This document shows positions 23,680-36,500 of a stretch of 64,000 bases of DNA, piece by piece. The translations under genes were made by a program, and so were the position numbers. The stretch spans positions 16,802,001 through 16,866,000 of the forward strand of contig JBHGNT010000015.1 of the NCBI GenBank assembly GCA_043228905.1, given 5' to 3'. The notes under the pieces were generated by a model that saw nothing but the letters and a program-made list of their open reading frames with translations, was not told the DNA's origin and searched no databases. How positions within the stretch are numbered: position 1 is the first letter of the stretch; each line of letters begins with the position of its first letter. The stretch is from Azolla caroliniana (taxonomy: Eukaryota > Polypodiophyta).

Positions 23680-24610
23680 TTTAAGGACAACTCAAAAAGA
23701 GAACTGTGATTGATGTTTTTTGCTAGGTTGAGATATTGAACATTGTTATGATGTTGTCGATATGATTTGCTTTTAGTCAAAAGACTCGTGAAAAGCTGTG
23801 CTAGTTTAACACCCATGCAAGAGTATGTGAATATGGTAATTGATGATGGCCACAACACCAAATGCACTGCCTTTATCGACTGGAAATATTGTAGAATACA
23901 CTAACAGGGTCGTGAGCTTTAGAATATCATGGAAACATGTAGCAATACCATTGCCTCTTTTATAATAACCTTCCAAATTCACAAAATAAACCATTCCATT
24001 CTAATTACCATAAATCAACTCACAATTATAGTGTTTACTACTTCTTACCATGACTAATTTAATGATCGAATTAGAGGAATTAATCGTGAAATTTAGGGCA
24101 TTTCTATAAAAGAGGAAATCGTGTACAAGATTGGACCTTCACTTCGTGCAAATACATTTGAATATATATACACATTGACATTCAATTAGCCCAAATATTC
24201 ATCCGTGGCTTAAATTAAGGTCCCTGAATTGGAGAAACTCATTTGTCGATAGATTCACAATGACATGTTTCACAAATGCCCTGATACACAGCTGAAAGGC
24301 ATTATAGAAATCCATCCATTCATTACATTCCATTTACATGTTTCCATGGGCAATTAGTGGGCTACAATGCCATCTACTCATAAATCTACGTGCCACCATT
24401 TATTGCTGCAAAAGTTTCTATCTGTTACTGAGAATACAAAAGATTGTCGTCACTCCATCTCTAGATATAATCTTCCTATGTGCACAATAATATCCATGAT
24501 CTTAAATCACATTAATCTTTATACGACGATTACATTCCTCACAATAAAATTTCTAAACTTTCGGAATATCTGTGAATTATTTTAGAAATTTCTCATTTTT
24601 TTCAGCAAAC
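23680..24610. repeat. segmental duplication, copy lacking the MITE
   Basis: Matches 28560-30740 in the same orientation. Shared landmarks are TAAGGACAACT, TGATGTTTTGCTAGGTTGAG, GCCCTAATACACAGCTGAA and, at the end, TTTTTTCAGCAAA. It has a degenerate copy of the IFT56 last exon (about 24430-24483, minus strand) in which an in-frame stop replaces the exon body. It lacks the MITE present in the other copy. It ends at the copia fragment. Confidence 0.88.
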
Positions 24611-25630
24611 ACCTCGTGCATGGAACGCAATGATCCAGGCTCATCTCCTTCAACTTGGTTTTGTGAACAGCCCAACCAAAAGCACTCCCTATATACGAAA
24701 GGATGGAGAAAAATTACTAATTGTTGTGCTTTAGGTTGATGATTTGCTAATCACAGGACCTAATGAGCAAGAAATTGCAGATTTCAAAGCTGATCTTAGT
24801 AAGATATTTGAACCTACAAGTGTCGGTCACCACCATTACCACCTCTGCATTCAATTCATTACTGTTGAAGGGGGGGAGTTTTTTGAGTCAACCAAAGTAC
24901 ATCGAGAAGCTCCTACAACGATTCAGATTTGAAGAGTGCAAACCAATCTCCACTCCTGGAGAAGCAGGTTTCAAATTCGCATATCAAGACAAAGGAGAAC
25001 TGAGCAATGTACTCTTATACCAGCAAGCTGTAGGTTGTTTGATATTTTTGTGCAACACACGACCTGATATTCAATATGCAGTTTCGCAATTAAGCAAGTT
25101 TATGCATATCCCTGGAACAAAGCATTGGCAAGCAGCCAAGCGGGTTTTCCATTACCTCAATGGCACTATGGATTTCCGCCGCTTCTATGGAGAAGGAAAT
25201 TCATCTACTCTAACAACCTTCACTGATAGTGATTGGGGTGGCTGCATCGACACTCGTGTATCACACAGTGGCAATAGTTTCATGATCAGCAATTCCTGTG
25301 TTTCCTGGCTCAGCAAGAAGCAGCCAAGAGCTGGAACATCAAGTTGTGAAGCCGAATATAGAACAACATTCAGCACTAAATAACAGTGTGTTCAAAGTGC
25401 CTTGGCTATTGCAAGAAATCCCGTCTTCCATGCACGAACAAAACACATTGAGGTGCACTATCATTATGTGAGGGAGCAGTTCCATGGTGGTCCATGCTAA
25501 AGTGATAAACTTGGTCTATGTACAAACTCATGAAAATGTTGCAGAAATTCTTACAAAGGCTCTATCCAAAGGAAAGTTTGAATAGTTTTGCAAGGAATTG
25601 GGTATTCTTCCAACACCTGGATAGTGACAA
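24604..25630 (+). mobile_element. dead Ty1/copia fragment (RT end and RNase H)
   Basis: Readable copia polyprotein pieces are KQTPRAWN--IQAHLLQLGF (about 24605), VDDLLITGPNEQEI, then in another frame YIEKLLQRF, STPGEAGFKFAYQD, RPDIQYAVSQLSKFM and DSDWGGCIDTR. After a stop comes ARTKHIEVHYHYV. The Tyr before VDD at the RT active site is replaced by a stop (TAG about 24732), and a frameshift lies near 24870. There are no LTRs, integrase or gag nearby, so it is an internal remnant. It begins abruptly at the end of the segmental duplication. Confidence 0.9.
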
Positions 25631-25895
25631 CATTCAAGTTCACACCTTTCACTTCAGGGAGGTTTGTTACACTTAATGTGTATCCTATGAAAGCTTTGGT
25701 GAGAACATAGTTTGAATAGTGTGAGCCTAGTTAAGTGATTGTTGGGTTTCCTGCTACCTGTAGATATTGGTTATACAAACCATTCTATATCTTTGTAATC
25801 ACAAGATCGTTTTATCTAATCTACTAATTTTTCCTTAAGTCTTCTAAGTCATCATGCTGTGTGAGAGTTAGTCTTAGGATCCCTGCATTTTCTAC
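25631..25895. other. non-coding, possible copia 3' flank
   Basis: Follows the RNase H remnant. No LTR could be recognised. Confidence 0.4.
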
Positions 25896-26420
25896 ATTCT
25901 CACAGGAGAAATCCCTTTCTTTTTGTAAGAACACAAGTTTTGGCAGAATATGTACACTCATTCCACACAGCTTATGAACTTGAGAATACAAAATGAACCT
26001 GATCGTTTGGATTTTTGCCAGGATGAAGGCCAAGAGTCAGCTTATGAAGACGAAGGGCAGGCTAGACATTGGTTCCAGGTGCAGGACATCGAGATATAAT
26101 GAAACCCAACGATATAGGACTTAGGTGTTAAGGTTCAAAGTGAGAAACAATATACTAGATTGAGAAAGGAAAAAAAGGAAAAAAAGGAAAAAAATATTAT
26201 TTACTATGTATTCATCTTCTCACTGGAGAAATCTCTTTCTTTATGTAAGAACACAAGCTTTAGCAGAATTTGTATATACATTCACAGCTCTTGTAAGTTC
26301 AGGAATAAAGCAATATCAGTTAGCATCTTTCACTCCACAATGAGAAGTCCCTTTCTTTTTGTAAGAACACGCCCTTGTAAGAACACGCCCTCTGGTTGAA
26401 TGTTCATATTCATTCCCATA
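25896..26420. repeat. three diverged copies of a ~90 bp phrase
   Basis: Copies of AGAAATCCCTTTCTTTTTGT followed by AAGAACAC and a GCAGAATNTGTA phrase lie at about 25907, 26227 and 26344. The last has a doubled GTAAGAACACGCCCT. Confidence 0.75.
25981..26060 (-). pseudogene. fragment of the J-protein exon 2 and intron edge
   Basis: Eighty bases match 22163-22245 of the J-protein gene in the same orientation: ACCTGATCGTTTGGATT, GGATGAAGGC and CAGCTTATG. It includes the donor-side intron bases and the HPDKNPNDQ-coding end of exon 2. Substitutions remove the splice donor context and the frame. It is too short to function. Confidence 0.75.
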
Positions 26421-26607
26421 CGTTACAGAGACAAAATCATCAATGTTTGTTCTTTGCTATGATTCCTTCATTAACATACCTCATCACAACATCAGATAGA
26501 GATTTTATTGGTAGCCACAGCAAACCAACCTTCCATCCTACAGATATACCACTGCAAGGCTTTATATTCAAGCGCAGACAATCTGGTGAGCACAACGGAC
26601 AGAATGG
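26421..26607. other. non-coding spacer
   Basis: Nothing recognised. Confidence 0.4.
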
Positions 26608-26977
26608 ATTTAGTTGAGGATATACTCAGGTTCCCACTAAACCCAACAAATCTCCACAAAGTTTCACAAACCTTAGGTCAGGATTTTCATTCGCCACAAT
26701 CGAGAATGCCTCTGATATTGAGATATCCTCCTCATAATCATACCGGATTCTCTTAGCCTTTAAAAAAATGAATTGAGTACTATAAAAGCAGGATTTAGTC
26801 GAGGATATATTTCAGACCCCCACAAACCCTATCTCCGACAAATTTCACAAACCATATCTCAAGCTTATTATCCACCACAATCGAAAATGCCTCTGATATT
26901 GAGATATCGTCCTCATGATCATACTGGATTCTCTTTGCCTATAAAAAAGAAACGAATTGAGTACCATAAAAGCATCA
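26608..26977. repeat. tandem duplication, two ~185 bp units
   Basis: The second unit starts near 26793. Shared phrases are ATGCCTCTGATATTGAGATA, TTCACAAACC and GGATTCTCTT-GCCT. Both units keep open stretches, but not in a common frame. Confidence 0.85.
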
Positions 26978-27566
26978 GTATATCTGAAGAAGTTTGGTTT
27001 ACCTCTTCCAAATGGGGCTCAAACTTATGCCCAACTTCAGGGACCACTTGAGCAGGGACTTACTGCCAATCTATATCAAAAAGAGCATAGCTACATCGTA
27101 AACACTGCCACTTATACACAAATCTAAGAAAAAAGAAATTAAGTGTAATGTTTACCTCTCCAAATCGTAATCATACAGGACAGAATTGGGTGACAATTCC
27201 AAATCAAACTGGCCTAAAGGTTGTGCTCACGAGCTCTATGTAACATATCGACATAGTGTATGCATTCTTTGTCATTTTACAATGTCCAGTGGATGATGAG
27301 AATAATTGAGAATTCGTGCTGAAAACATCACTCTTACCATGAAGCTCCCATATCCATTGGGTAGCCATTAGAAGAGTCAGTATGGATTCTGTCACCTATA
27401 CATCCTTTCAACTCAAGTGCAGTGACCTGAATTTGGAGGGCAGCTCTCAATCTCATGTTGAAACTAAAGCAGCAAATAACTCCAAAATAACCCTGAGCTC
27501 TTCATTATTCCCCAAATGCCCTTTATCACCTGGTAGGAGCAAATATATGGTCAAGTTATCTCAATA
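26978..27566. other. non-coding, no gene seen
   Basis: No supported frame or mobile element. Confidence 0.45.
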
Positions 27567-27667
27567 TATATGTGCTTTTTGAGCAATTGCATCGCTAACT
27601 CATCCCCTTCTTTCTCATATATGTGCTTTTTGAGCAATTGCATCGCTAACTCATCCCCTTCTTTCTC
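27567..27667. repeat. perfect ~50 bp tandem duplication
   Basis: ATATGTGCTTTTTGAGCAAT through CATCCCCTTCTTTCTC occurs twice back to back (27567-27616 and 27617-27667). The copies look identical, so the event is recent. Confidence 0.92.
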
Positions 27668-27847
27668 TCATGGGTTGACTGAGGTGATTTTGGGAAACAG
27701 AGAGAACCCAAGGGAATTTCAGGGAAATGAAAGAAAAACTGAATAGTGTTGTAGACTGTTTTTTCCTTAAATCGGTTCAAGACATGGAATCGAGTTGATC
27801 GATCCACTACCTTACACCACGTCTTTTGACTCCCAAGCAGCAGCCAA

Positions 27848-28121
27848 GCCTGAAATGGCAGCTCTGGTTACAGGAAAACTAGCAACGTCAACGATCTACT
27901 TAGAGACAAGAATCACATTGTTCAGTTCAAATACAGTGAATATATTGCTGCTCATCATTATCATGAATATATTGCTCTGGATAAGCCTGAAATGGCAGCT
28001 CTGGTTACAGGAAAACAAGCAACTTCAACAATCTACTTGGAGACAAGAATCACATTTTTCATTTCAAATCCAGTGAATATATTGCTGCTCATCATTATCA
28101 TGAATATATTGCTCTGGATAA
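27848..28121. repeat. tandem duplication, two ~137 bp units
   Basis: Units begin at 27848 and 27985 with CCTGAAATGGCAGCTCTGG and end with TGAATATATTGCTCTGGATA. They differ at few positions. Confidence 0.9.
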
Positions 28122-28559
28122 GAGTACATGCACTTCACCTGTCTTTACCACTTCCACAATTTGGATACCTCCATTGATCTACTGCCCGCATTTGTCTTCA
28201 CCACATACATTATTTGGCTTGATTTGCTGCATCTCTTTCTGCTTCATCACTTTGTATACATGTTTGGGCATGGTATAGTTTGCCACACATCTTACTAAGG
28301 CATCTCTACACTGTTCATCTTCCCCTTCTATATGTCCCTCGCAATTATATGCTGCATCTTTTAGGATTTCTTATCATAACAAATAATGTTGAAGACTAAA
28401 TATCTGCATTAACGATGTATTAGTCCATAACTTTCTGTAATTAACTATGCCATATAAATTAGTCCTGTCTTATCCCTCAAATGTGCATAGAGGATTGCCA
28501 CATTAGCCAAATGTTTCTAACATGTACGTGTAAGAGACAATCTTAAATCACATCCGACA
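28122..28559. other. non-coding, no gene seen
   Basis: No supported frame, element or RNA gene. Confidence 0.45.
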
Positions 28560-28581
28560 TGTATTAAGGACAACTAAAAAG

Positions 28582-28966
28582 TAACGATCGGCAACGGTTC
28601 GGTTCGGTTCGGTTTGAGAGGATCAAAACCGAACCGTTTAAATTTTTTGAAGCCTAAACTGAACCGAACCGAACCACAAAACCGTTAAACCATTAAATCG
28701 TTAAAACCGCGGTTTTGTGGTTTGGTTTCGGTTTTCAACTTAGGTCAAATTTTAATTTTTAAATTTATAATATTTCATTTTTTTAAAATTTTAAAGATGT
28801 TCCTAAAATGTGTGAATAAGGTCTAAAAATGAAAAGATTGTTTTAAAACAAAAAATTAAAAACCATTAAACCATAGTTTCTGACTGTTGAAACCGAACCG
28901 AACTGTTAATCCGTTATGTCGTGGTTTCACGGTTTGGTTCGGTCCAAACCGAATCGTTGCCTGTTA
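28582..28966. mobile_element. hAT-type MITE
   Basis: 385 bp, flanked by a perfect 8 bp target duplication CTAAAAAG (28574-28581 and 28967-28974). The termini are inverted: TAACGATCGGCAACGG at the left, and TAACAGGCAACGATTCGG reading in from the right. The interior is rich in GGTTCGGTTCGG and its complement. There is no coding capacity. The 8 bp duplication and short inverted ends fit the hAT superfamily. The homologous site at about 23690 has a single CTCAAAAAG and no insert. Confidence 0.8.
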
Positions 28967-30370
28967 CTAAAAAGAGAAATTTGATTGATGTTTTGCTAGG
29001 TTGAGGTTTGAACATTCAAAAGTCTCATGAAGAGTTGTTTAGTTAAACACGCATGCAAGAGCATGTTTATAAATAGCATAAATGAGTTTCCTATTGTGAA
29101 TATGGTATAATCTTTTATGGTTACAATGCATAAGTTTGTTATTGATTGGGAATATTGCGGAATAGACTAAGCGGTAGTGAGCTTTACAATATCATGGAAC
29201 ATATAGAAACACCCTTCCCTTTTATAATAATCATGCATTCCAATAAATATTGTGGAATACAATATAAGGGGAAGTGAGGTTTAAAATATCAAGGAACAAC
29301 CGCAAACATCATTCCCTCTTATAATAATCTTCCAAATTGTGAAAATCACCGATTCCATCCTAACCCGCAATGAACTTCTTGCCATGACAAATTAATAATC
29401 GAATTGGTAGCGTTCTCTCACACCATTCTTAAAAGTAGCATTAGAAAACAAAGAATTATTTGTTAAATTTGTTCTTGAATATGTTTTAAATGAAGTGTTT
29501 GGTCATTAACCCACTATGCCACACAGCTTTTTCCTCTATAACTCCTAAATTTTTCATTTACTGTTGGACTCCTTTCCTATCCTTCAAGATCATACTTCAG
29601 AGAGAGGATAACTATTGTTGGCTTTATCTATCTCCTTATCCATCAATCCATTAATAGTTTCAACAAAGCCCGCTTCTTCAAATAGGTCTCTTGCATTCTC
29701 CATTGACTTTCATGTTTTCCATCACATCATCGGTTGTGGCTTCAGCCATATCAAATTGAATCTACTACTAATCAAAACTCATATCCACTAGTACCATTTT
29801 CAACAAGCTTGCTCTCCGCAATCTTCATTTACTCAAAGTCATGTACAACACTAACGCAAATAATTAAGGATACTCATACAAGATTGAACCTTGGCTGAGT
29901 GCAGGTATATATGAATATATATGGAGGGTATCCATATATTCCCTCTTTTTTAAAAGGGCATATCCATTGTAGTACTTTCACACTTATCCTCATTGCATCC
30001 CTACATGTTGGCTGCATGACAAGTATGTTCACAAACGATATAATATTTGGGTGCACTACGTGACTCATATCTAACAGCATAAATTAACTCAATACTTAAA
30101 TCTTATTCTTTAACAAGTGCAGATGATGTAAATCGCAATAGAATTCAATGAATACATGAATTTGGACATTGACATTCATCCTGCCTTAAATCACAGTCCC
30201 CCAATGGAGAGACTCATTTCTCCGTGGATTCAAAATGACATGTTCCACCAATGCCCTAATACACAGCTGAATGGCATTACAGAAATCTATCCATGACATT
30301 AGACTCACATGTTACAATGGACAAATTGTGGGCTAGAACGCTATGTACTCAGAAATCAAGGTGCCGTAAA

Positions 30371-30427
30371 TCAGAACACAAGATAGTAATTACTCCATTT
30401 CTTTATGGCATTTGAATTGCATTCTCC
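30371..30427 (-). other. possible alternative terminal exon of IFT56 (11b)
   Basis: A diverged tandem copy of the last IFT56 exon, 3' of the main one. It has an acceptor (GTGCATGTAG) and an open reading in the same phase, GECNSNAIKKWSNYYLVF then TGA. The main exon reads [19 protein letters not shown]. Both would complete the protein, so alternative last-exon use is possible. It may equally be an unused duplicate. Confidence 0.5.
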
Positions 30428-30543
30428 CTACATGCACAATAATAACCATGATGTTAAATTACAATAAATCAGTGGACTAACAATGCCATCTACTAAGTTA
30501 AGGTGCCACCATTATTGCTTCAAAATCAATTTTCTTTCCGTGA

Positions 30544-33500
30544 TTAAGAACACAAAAGATTGTCGTCACTCCATTTCTTTATGATATTTGAGATGTATTC
30601 CCCCTACAAGCACAATAATATCCATGATGTTAAATCAGATCACTCTTTATATGGAGATTACATTCCAAATAATAAAATTTCTTAACTTTCAAAATATCTG
30701 TTAATTGTTTGGAAAATATCTAATTTTTTCAGCAAAACAAAGAAATGGCACACCAAACAAATTTGGAAAAGAAGAAAAAAAAGAATCAAACAAATTGGAC
30801 AATATGTGTATCGTTTCTACTTTGTATGACATAGCTCCCAGTATTTCATTATTTGACAAAGCAATAAGTTGTAGTTTTATCGTTTTTAGCTGTGATATCA
30901 TTGTTTTGATTGTGTAACGTGTCAAAAGCTACTTCAAGTATGTTGTTCTGATCAATCTATTCCATAAGGTCACATCTGGAATTGCCCATTTTGTTCTATT
31001 TCTTAACAGAATTGCAATATAGATAAATGTGCAGTTTTGCTAGCATTAAACATCAAATTTTGCTAACTCATCTAATATTCACCCTTTTTTTCTCAGACAG
31101 GGATTCCGTTGCCATTTGCAACAACCCAAGGCAGAGGTACTGACAGATGGGTTACGCTTCAGTCACCACTCCGAGCCACTAGCCACCTGACATTGGATCA
31201 TCTCACATTACTACCAGTAAAAACTAAATGATGTTTGATGCTATCATGTATGTATTGATTTCCTTCCTATTGGTTAAAGCCTGTAAATTAAGTTACTATT
31301 ATAACCGATTAAGGATTGAATACAAGGGAAAAGCTGTGGTTTCCATAACAAGGGACCATTAAAAATACTATCACTTAGCTGTACTTTTAAGTACAGCTAT
31401 ATATTTCTTGTTGCTCCAGTAACCTGTAACATCTTATATGGTCGATGACTAAAGCTTAAACTTATCACATGTTTTTAGTTTATAAGAGTGCCAATTACGG
31501 AGACAACCTGATCCTCTCTGCAAAAGGATCTATCAAGAGAGCATATTTACATGAGCATGCTATTGAAAGAAATTATAATAATCACAGTTGAAATTGGCAA
31601 CTAAGTGACACCTAATAAAGCATGTTTCATGAAGGAGATGCACTTTCAAACTTTTATTTTATTTTGTGCGTAGTATTTTTTGGATGATGATAAAGGAATA
31701 TGCCCAATTGTCACATTATCATGATTAGTCCTTTCGATTTAGATATTATTTAGATGTTCAAGATACTCGGTAATTATTTAGATATTACTTAGTATTTTTT
31801 CACAAGAGTGTGGAAAGGAGCAAGGAAGAATCTTTACTTGAGGATTATTGCAGCTCCCAAGTAGAATGAGGATTTCTTCAATGTTATCTTCTGACTCCTT
31901 TCCTTCAATTATGTTTTGAAAAGCACCAACACATGCTCCACGAAGACCTTCCCAATACTCTTCTTGCTCATTTGATTGAACTAGTATACCAAAAGCTTTA
32001 GCCGAATACATAAATTGTCCTGTCTTGTAGCACTCATTAGCAAACAATTGAAGGAGGCTGCAAAAAATCACATGTTCAATTCATTATTGGTGAGACCCTA
32101 TGTTTTCAAAGGGAGTAAAAATTATCATTCTCTCTAGTTTGATACCTAATAGAACAGCTAGGTTTAGAAAAGATGAATATTTCACCCGCAAATAGTTTTA
32201 TATCAAAGAGCTTCTGTAACATTTAAGCAATATCACTACTGTATCTACAGTGGAAATGTTGCTCCTTGTCTCTTGAAAGCTCTTTTTGCATGTCTACCCA
32301 AATACACAATGTGTGCAAGTGGGGCATGTCTGGATAGGATAGTTAGTCTCCTTCCAACTGCAGTTTGGATAGGGAAAAGTGCAAAAGCTTGATGAATAAC
32401 CTGCAAATAAGTAATGCACAGGAGCCTGAGCATTTCACTGGAATCGATGGAAACTCTCAGTTTCAATCAGCTGATTTACAAGAATCATTGACACATTTTA
32501 TTCTATTAAAGATACTCCTAAGTTGACTAGTTCAGGAGTATCACTTCTTGAAGTCTTAGCAAAACAGGGTTGTCTTTCCCCATCACCTGAATCATCCAAT
32601 TCATGTGATATAATTGCAGAAGAGGACTCATTACCACTTGCGCTGCCACCGATTGAATGGGTGTAGAGTTCAACAGAAGTTATGATCAAACAAATCAACA
32701 AATAATGGAAGAGGGCGCATGAATTCATGGGATGGTCTTGAAAATGAAAACTTTGTAGACCATGCCATGGCCTTGAAATTTTGATCATGTTCTATTTCAA
32801 AAACGTAGACAAGAGCAAAAATAATGGCGAGTCCATTAGATATAGTCAATGATCACCCCCAACTTGTTAGTTTATCCCAACATGTATTCTTAGAGTGCTC
32901 ATTTTGTGATAGCACCCCAACTGCGGAGTAGCTATTGTGCAACCCGACTATATGGGTTGATGAGATGTCAATGTGGGGAAGATGATTCAGTCAGAATGTA
33001 TTTAGGAAAGAGGAAGTATGGTAATGGGATTAACTAGTGATGACGTCTAGAAGAATATTCTCTGTTGGCGGGTTAAGATGTACTTAGGCTTGAAAGTATG
33101 TGCCATTGACTTTAAGATAAGTACTATCTAGCTATCACTTGTATCTAGGGAGCTCGGTCATATTAAATGACAAGTGAGTTGACAGAAAAGGAATATCCCC
33201 ACTATTATCAACTGTTTTGCATCTTTAATGTGACAATAAGACCAAACACAGAATATAAGTATCCACTCTCTTTCTCTTACAGAGCTGCTATGACTGTTAT
33301 TTGTGTCAACTAAGTCTGTAGTGGACTAGTCCAGATTCCATCTAAGCTCTAAGGTGTGAGCACACAAGAGAACTACCATTGTGAGTTACTGAATAATCCA
33401 ATGGTACACTCCATGCATTCGTATACCACAATTCTTATTGATAATTCATACATTTCATTGTCATTTTCAAATTGATTATAATTTTGTTAAGTTGGTAGAA

Positions 33501-36500
33501 AATATAAACAGGACAAACTCTATTAATTTCCATTGGAGTTCAGGTATTGATGGACTTTCCATGGGTCTCATTCAAATGTGATGGAAAATTTGTATTGACA
33601 CACATACATCTCTATGATTGTAACTCTATATTCTTATCTAGTCAATTCTCAATATTTCTAACATTGTCAACAACTGAAAAAACTAGCTAAGGTGCTTTTT
33701 GCTTGTTGTGGTTTTAGGCAGTCAGGTGGTCACCTCTAGTTTATATCATACCAAAAAAATTACTGATATATATTTAAGAATTTAAAAGCCACAAAAGTTG
33801 TCGCCTCATCAATATCTCAGATAGGTAGAAGGATATACCTGAATGAATCATCCAAGACATCTAGTTGAAGGTACCTTTCCCATGCCAGATGAGCTTTTCC
33901 ATTCATGATAAGGCAGAAAGATAGCCATGCATAGTAATAGTAATCCTCCATCATTTTTTCAGAATGAATTGATAAGAGGATCTCTTCTGCCTCAACATAT
34001 TCACCAACACAGGCTTTTGCAATTCCGTAATTCCACTTGAATTCGTCCATGTTCTTACAAAAGTTTTTTATTGACTGCAGTAGTTTCACTATGATCATTA
34101 AGACCTAGTATAAAATATTCCAAATCCAAGGCTTTCCTTAACATATTTAAGGATATTTGTTCATTTTGGGATCATCACAATTTAATAAGGTCATTAAATT
34201 ATCTAATGTGTTGTGTGTAGACTCATAGTTATAAATCGTTGGAGAAAAAAAATGTATTCCTTACTTTCAGATACATAATTGCATCTTCAAACTGCTTGTT
34301 CAAGAAAAAAAATGATGACATACATTGACGACCAGGTGTAGTATCACATTCAGTGGCAGAAGATCCAATCATTTGAAATAGATGTTGCGCTTGCTGCAAA
34401 AGGTCCTCAGAATTTATTTCTTGCCCAAGACATGCACACGTGACAGCCTTGATAATGAATTCTTGGGCCGAAGTTGGTTCAATATTCCGAACCACCTCAT
34501 ATGCTTGGCGCAACTCTTAAAATCCATATAAAATCATTGCTTTCCATTTTAGAAGTTCCATTTATGCATGTGAATTGAAATAAGTAGGTGTTTTATTAGT
34601 AAGTGGTAAACTGAAATTATACCGCCATTATTTAAATGGTAAACAGCTGTGTTGAGCTGAGCCTCTGGGAAAATATTTATCAAACGTGGAAACACCTACC
34701 ATATGCAGAGAATATAGAAGTAAAATTAGAATTATCACACAACCAATTTACTCATTTTAACCTCTAAAATTCAGCGGCATATATTAGACGTCTAGTGATA
34801 TTTGACTAAAAACCTAGACATGTACGGTGCCTACTGATAGCTAGCAATTTCTATATGTCCCCATCAAAAACAGATTCCCAGAACTGTAAAAAACATTTAT
34901 TCACATCCAATCTTAAATATGCAAAAGATGTTGATTGTAGTACCTTCCTTAAATTATTCAATCCAACACCAAAAATGAATTTGAGCTTTGGAAATTTAGG
35001 AATTGAGAAAAGATTGCCAAACCTATGAAAAGCTGGAGTGATTCACCAAAGAGTAAAAAGATATCCACAGGAAAGACGATCAGTGAATCTCATCTGAACA
35101 TTCTGCTGTGACCTACCTTTCTAGTCTAAGTTCTGCTGATGATCGAAACGATATTCATTGGTGCACATGCTCAGTTTTCAATGAATAACATGTTATCTTT
35201 TTTCACCTTCTATTGAATTCTTATTTCTCCCCTTGGATGAGGCATTTTCCCTTCCTTATCTTTATGACAAGAAGTGGTCCACACATTTCAACATCCACTC
35301 TGGGGTTAGTTGTTGCTTCCAAACAAATAACATCAGAAGTTTGACAGAAACTGAGATCCCCAATCCCGGAACTTCCTTCAAGAAGAAAATACAGAATTTT
35401 AATGGATTTTGCGACATTTGAGATCCTGGTCATGTGAACATACCAAGGGAAAACAAGGTTTAAGTCATGTGACGGGAAACATCTTGAGTCAGGGATGTTG
35501 ACCAACGTGAGACGGGCATCGAGGAATAACCATAAAGGTGGCAGATACAGTTGACCAAATTGAGATAGCGATGTTGAGGTTTATCCTTGTTCTTGGTTCC
35601 TTGGAAAGGCTGCAAAGTGATGACGGGTTCACTCAAATGGAGGGGTCAAAAGCAGCATATCATGTGACACAAGCTGGTTCCAAAATCCTGCCGTTGCTAC
35701 TGATGATAGTACTGTAGTACTGCTCCAGCTGTGGCAGCATGGCTAACAAGGACAATCTCACCCTCAGATTAGTGTCCAGAAAGGCAAAGAGCATTGACCT
35801 GTCCTCCAAGTGAATTCTGCAAATCAACCTATCAAGGTAATCAACATGGAGAACGTTGTCAATAATGAAACTCTCTTGGACTCTGAAGGATGCACCAAAA
35901 TTGGGGTGACACAGGCATCGGATGATCAAGCTTCAAATCACTGTATCATTTCTCATAGGTACTCAAGCCAGGAGCCAACAACAACAGGAAAGTGTATGAG
36001 AGTGATATAAAACTGCCTGCCACTAGGGGGATGGCACGCCTATGTCCGATTATATACCAGTAGAACACTCATTTCAGCAAACATGTAAAAATGAGTTTGC
36101 CAAGCAGGGGGATATCATGACTATGTCCAATGAGAGTGATGTAAAACGGCCTGCCACTAGGGGGATGGCATGACTATGTCTGCTTATATATCAGGGGAAC
36201 ACTCATTTCACCAAACTCATAAAAATTCCTTTGCCAAGGAAGGGTATATCATGACTATGTCCTATTACATATGATAGTGTTTCTGCAAACTGCCAATCAG
36301 CTTGTGTAAATCTGTTCTTACTGACACCAATAAGAAATCACATCAATTGCCACCATACCAACATTAAAGTTGCCCTAGCATACCAAATACATTCAAATTC
36401 TTGATCCTTAATTTAATTCGCCCATAAAGTAATGTTCTTCACGTAAACTACCCCAATAAAACTCTCTAGCTCAAGTTCCCAGTCCAGATATTAGGATTTT

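Larger units (their letters stand above)
28560..30740. repeat. segmental duplication, copy containing the IFT56 3' end
   Basis: Counterpart of 23680-24610. It is longer because it contains a 385 bp MITE (28582-28966), extra sequence near 29200-29330 and a second terminal-exon unit (30330-30470). Confidence 0.88.
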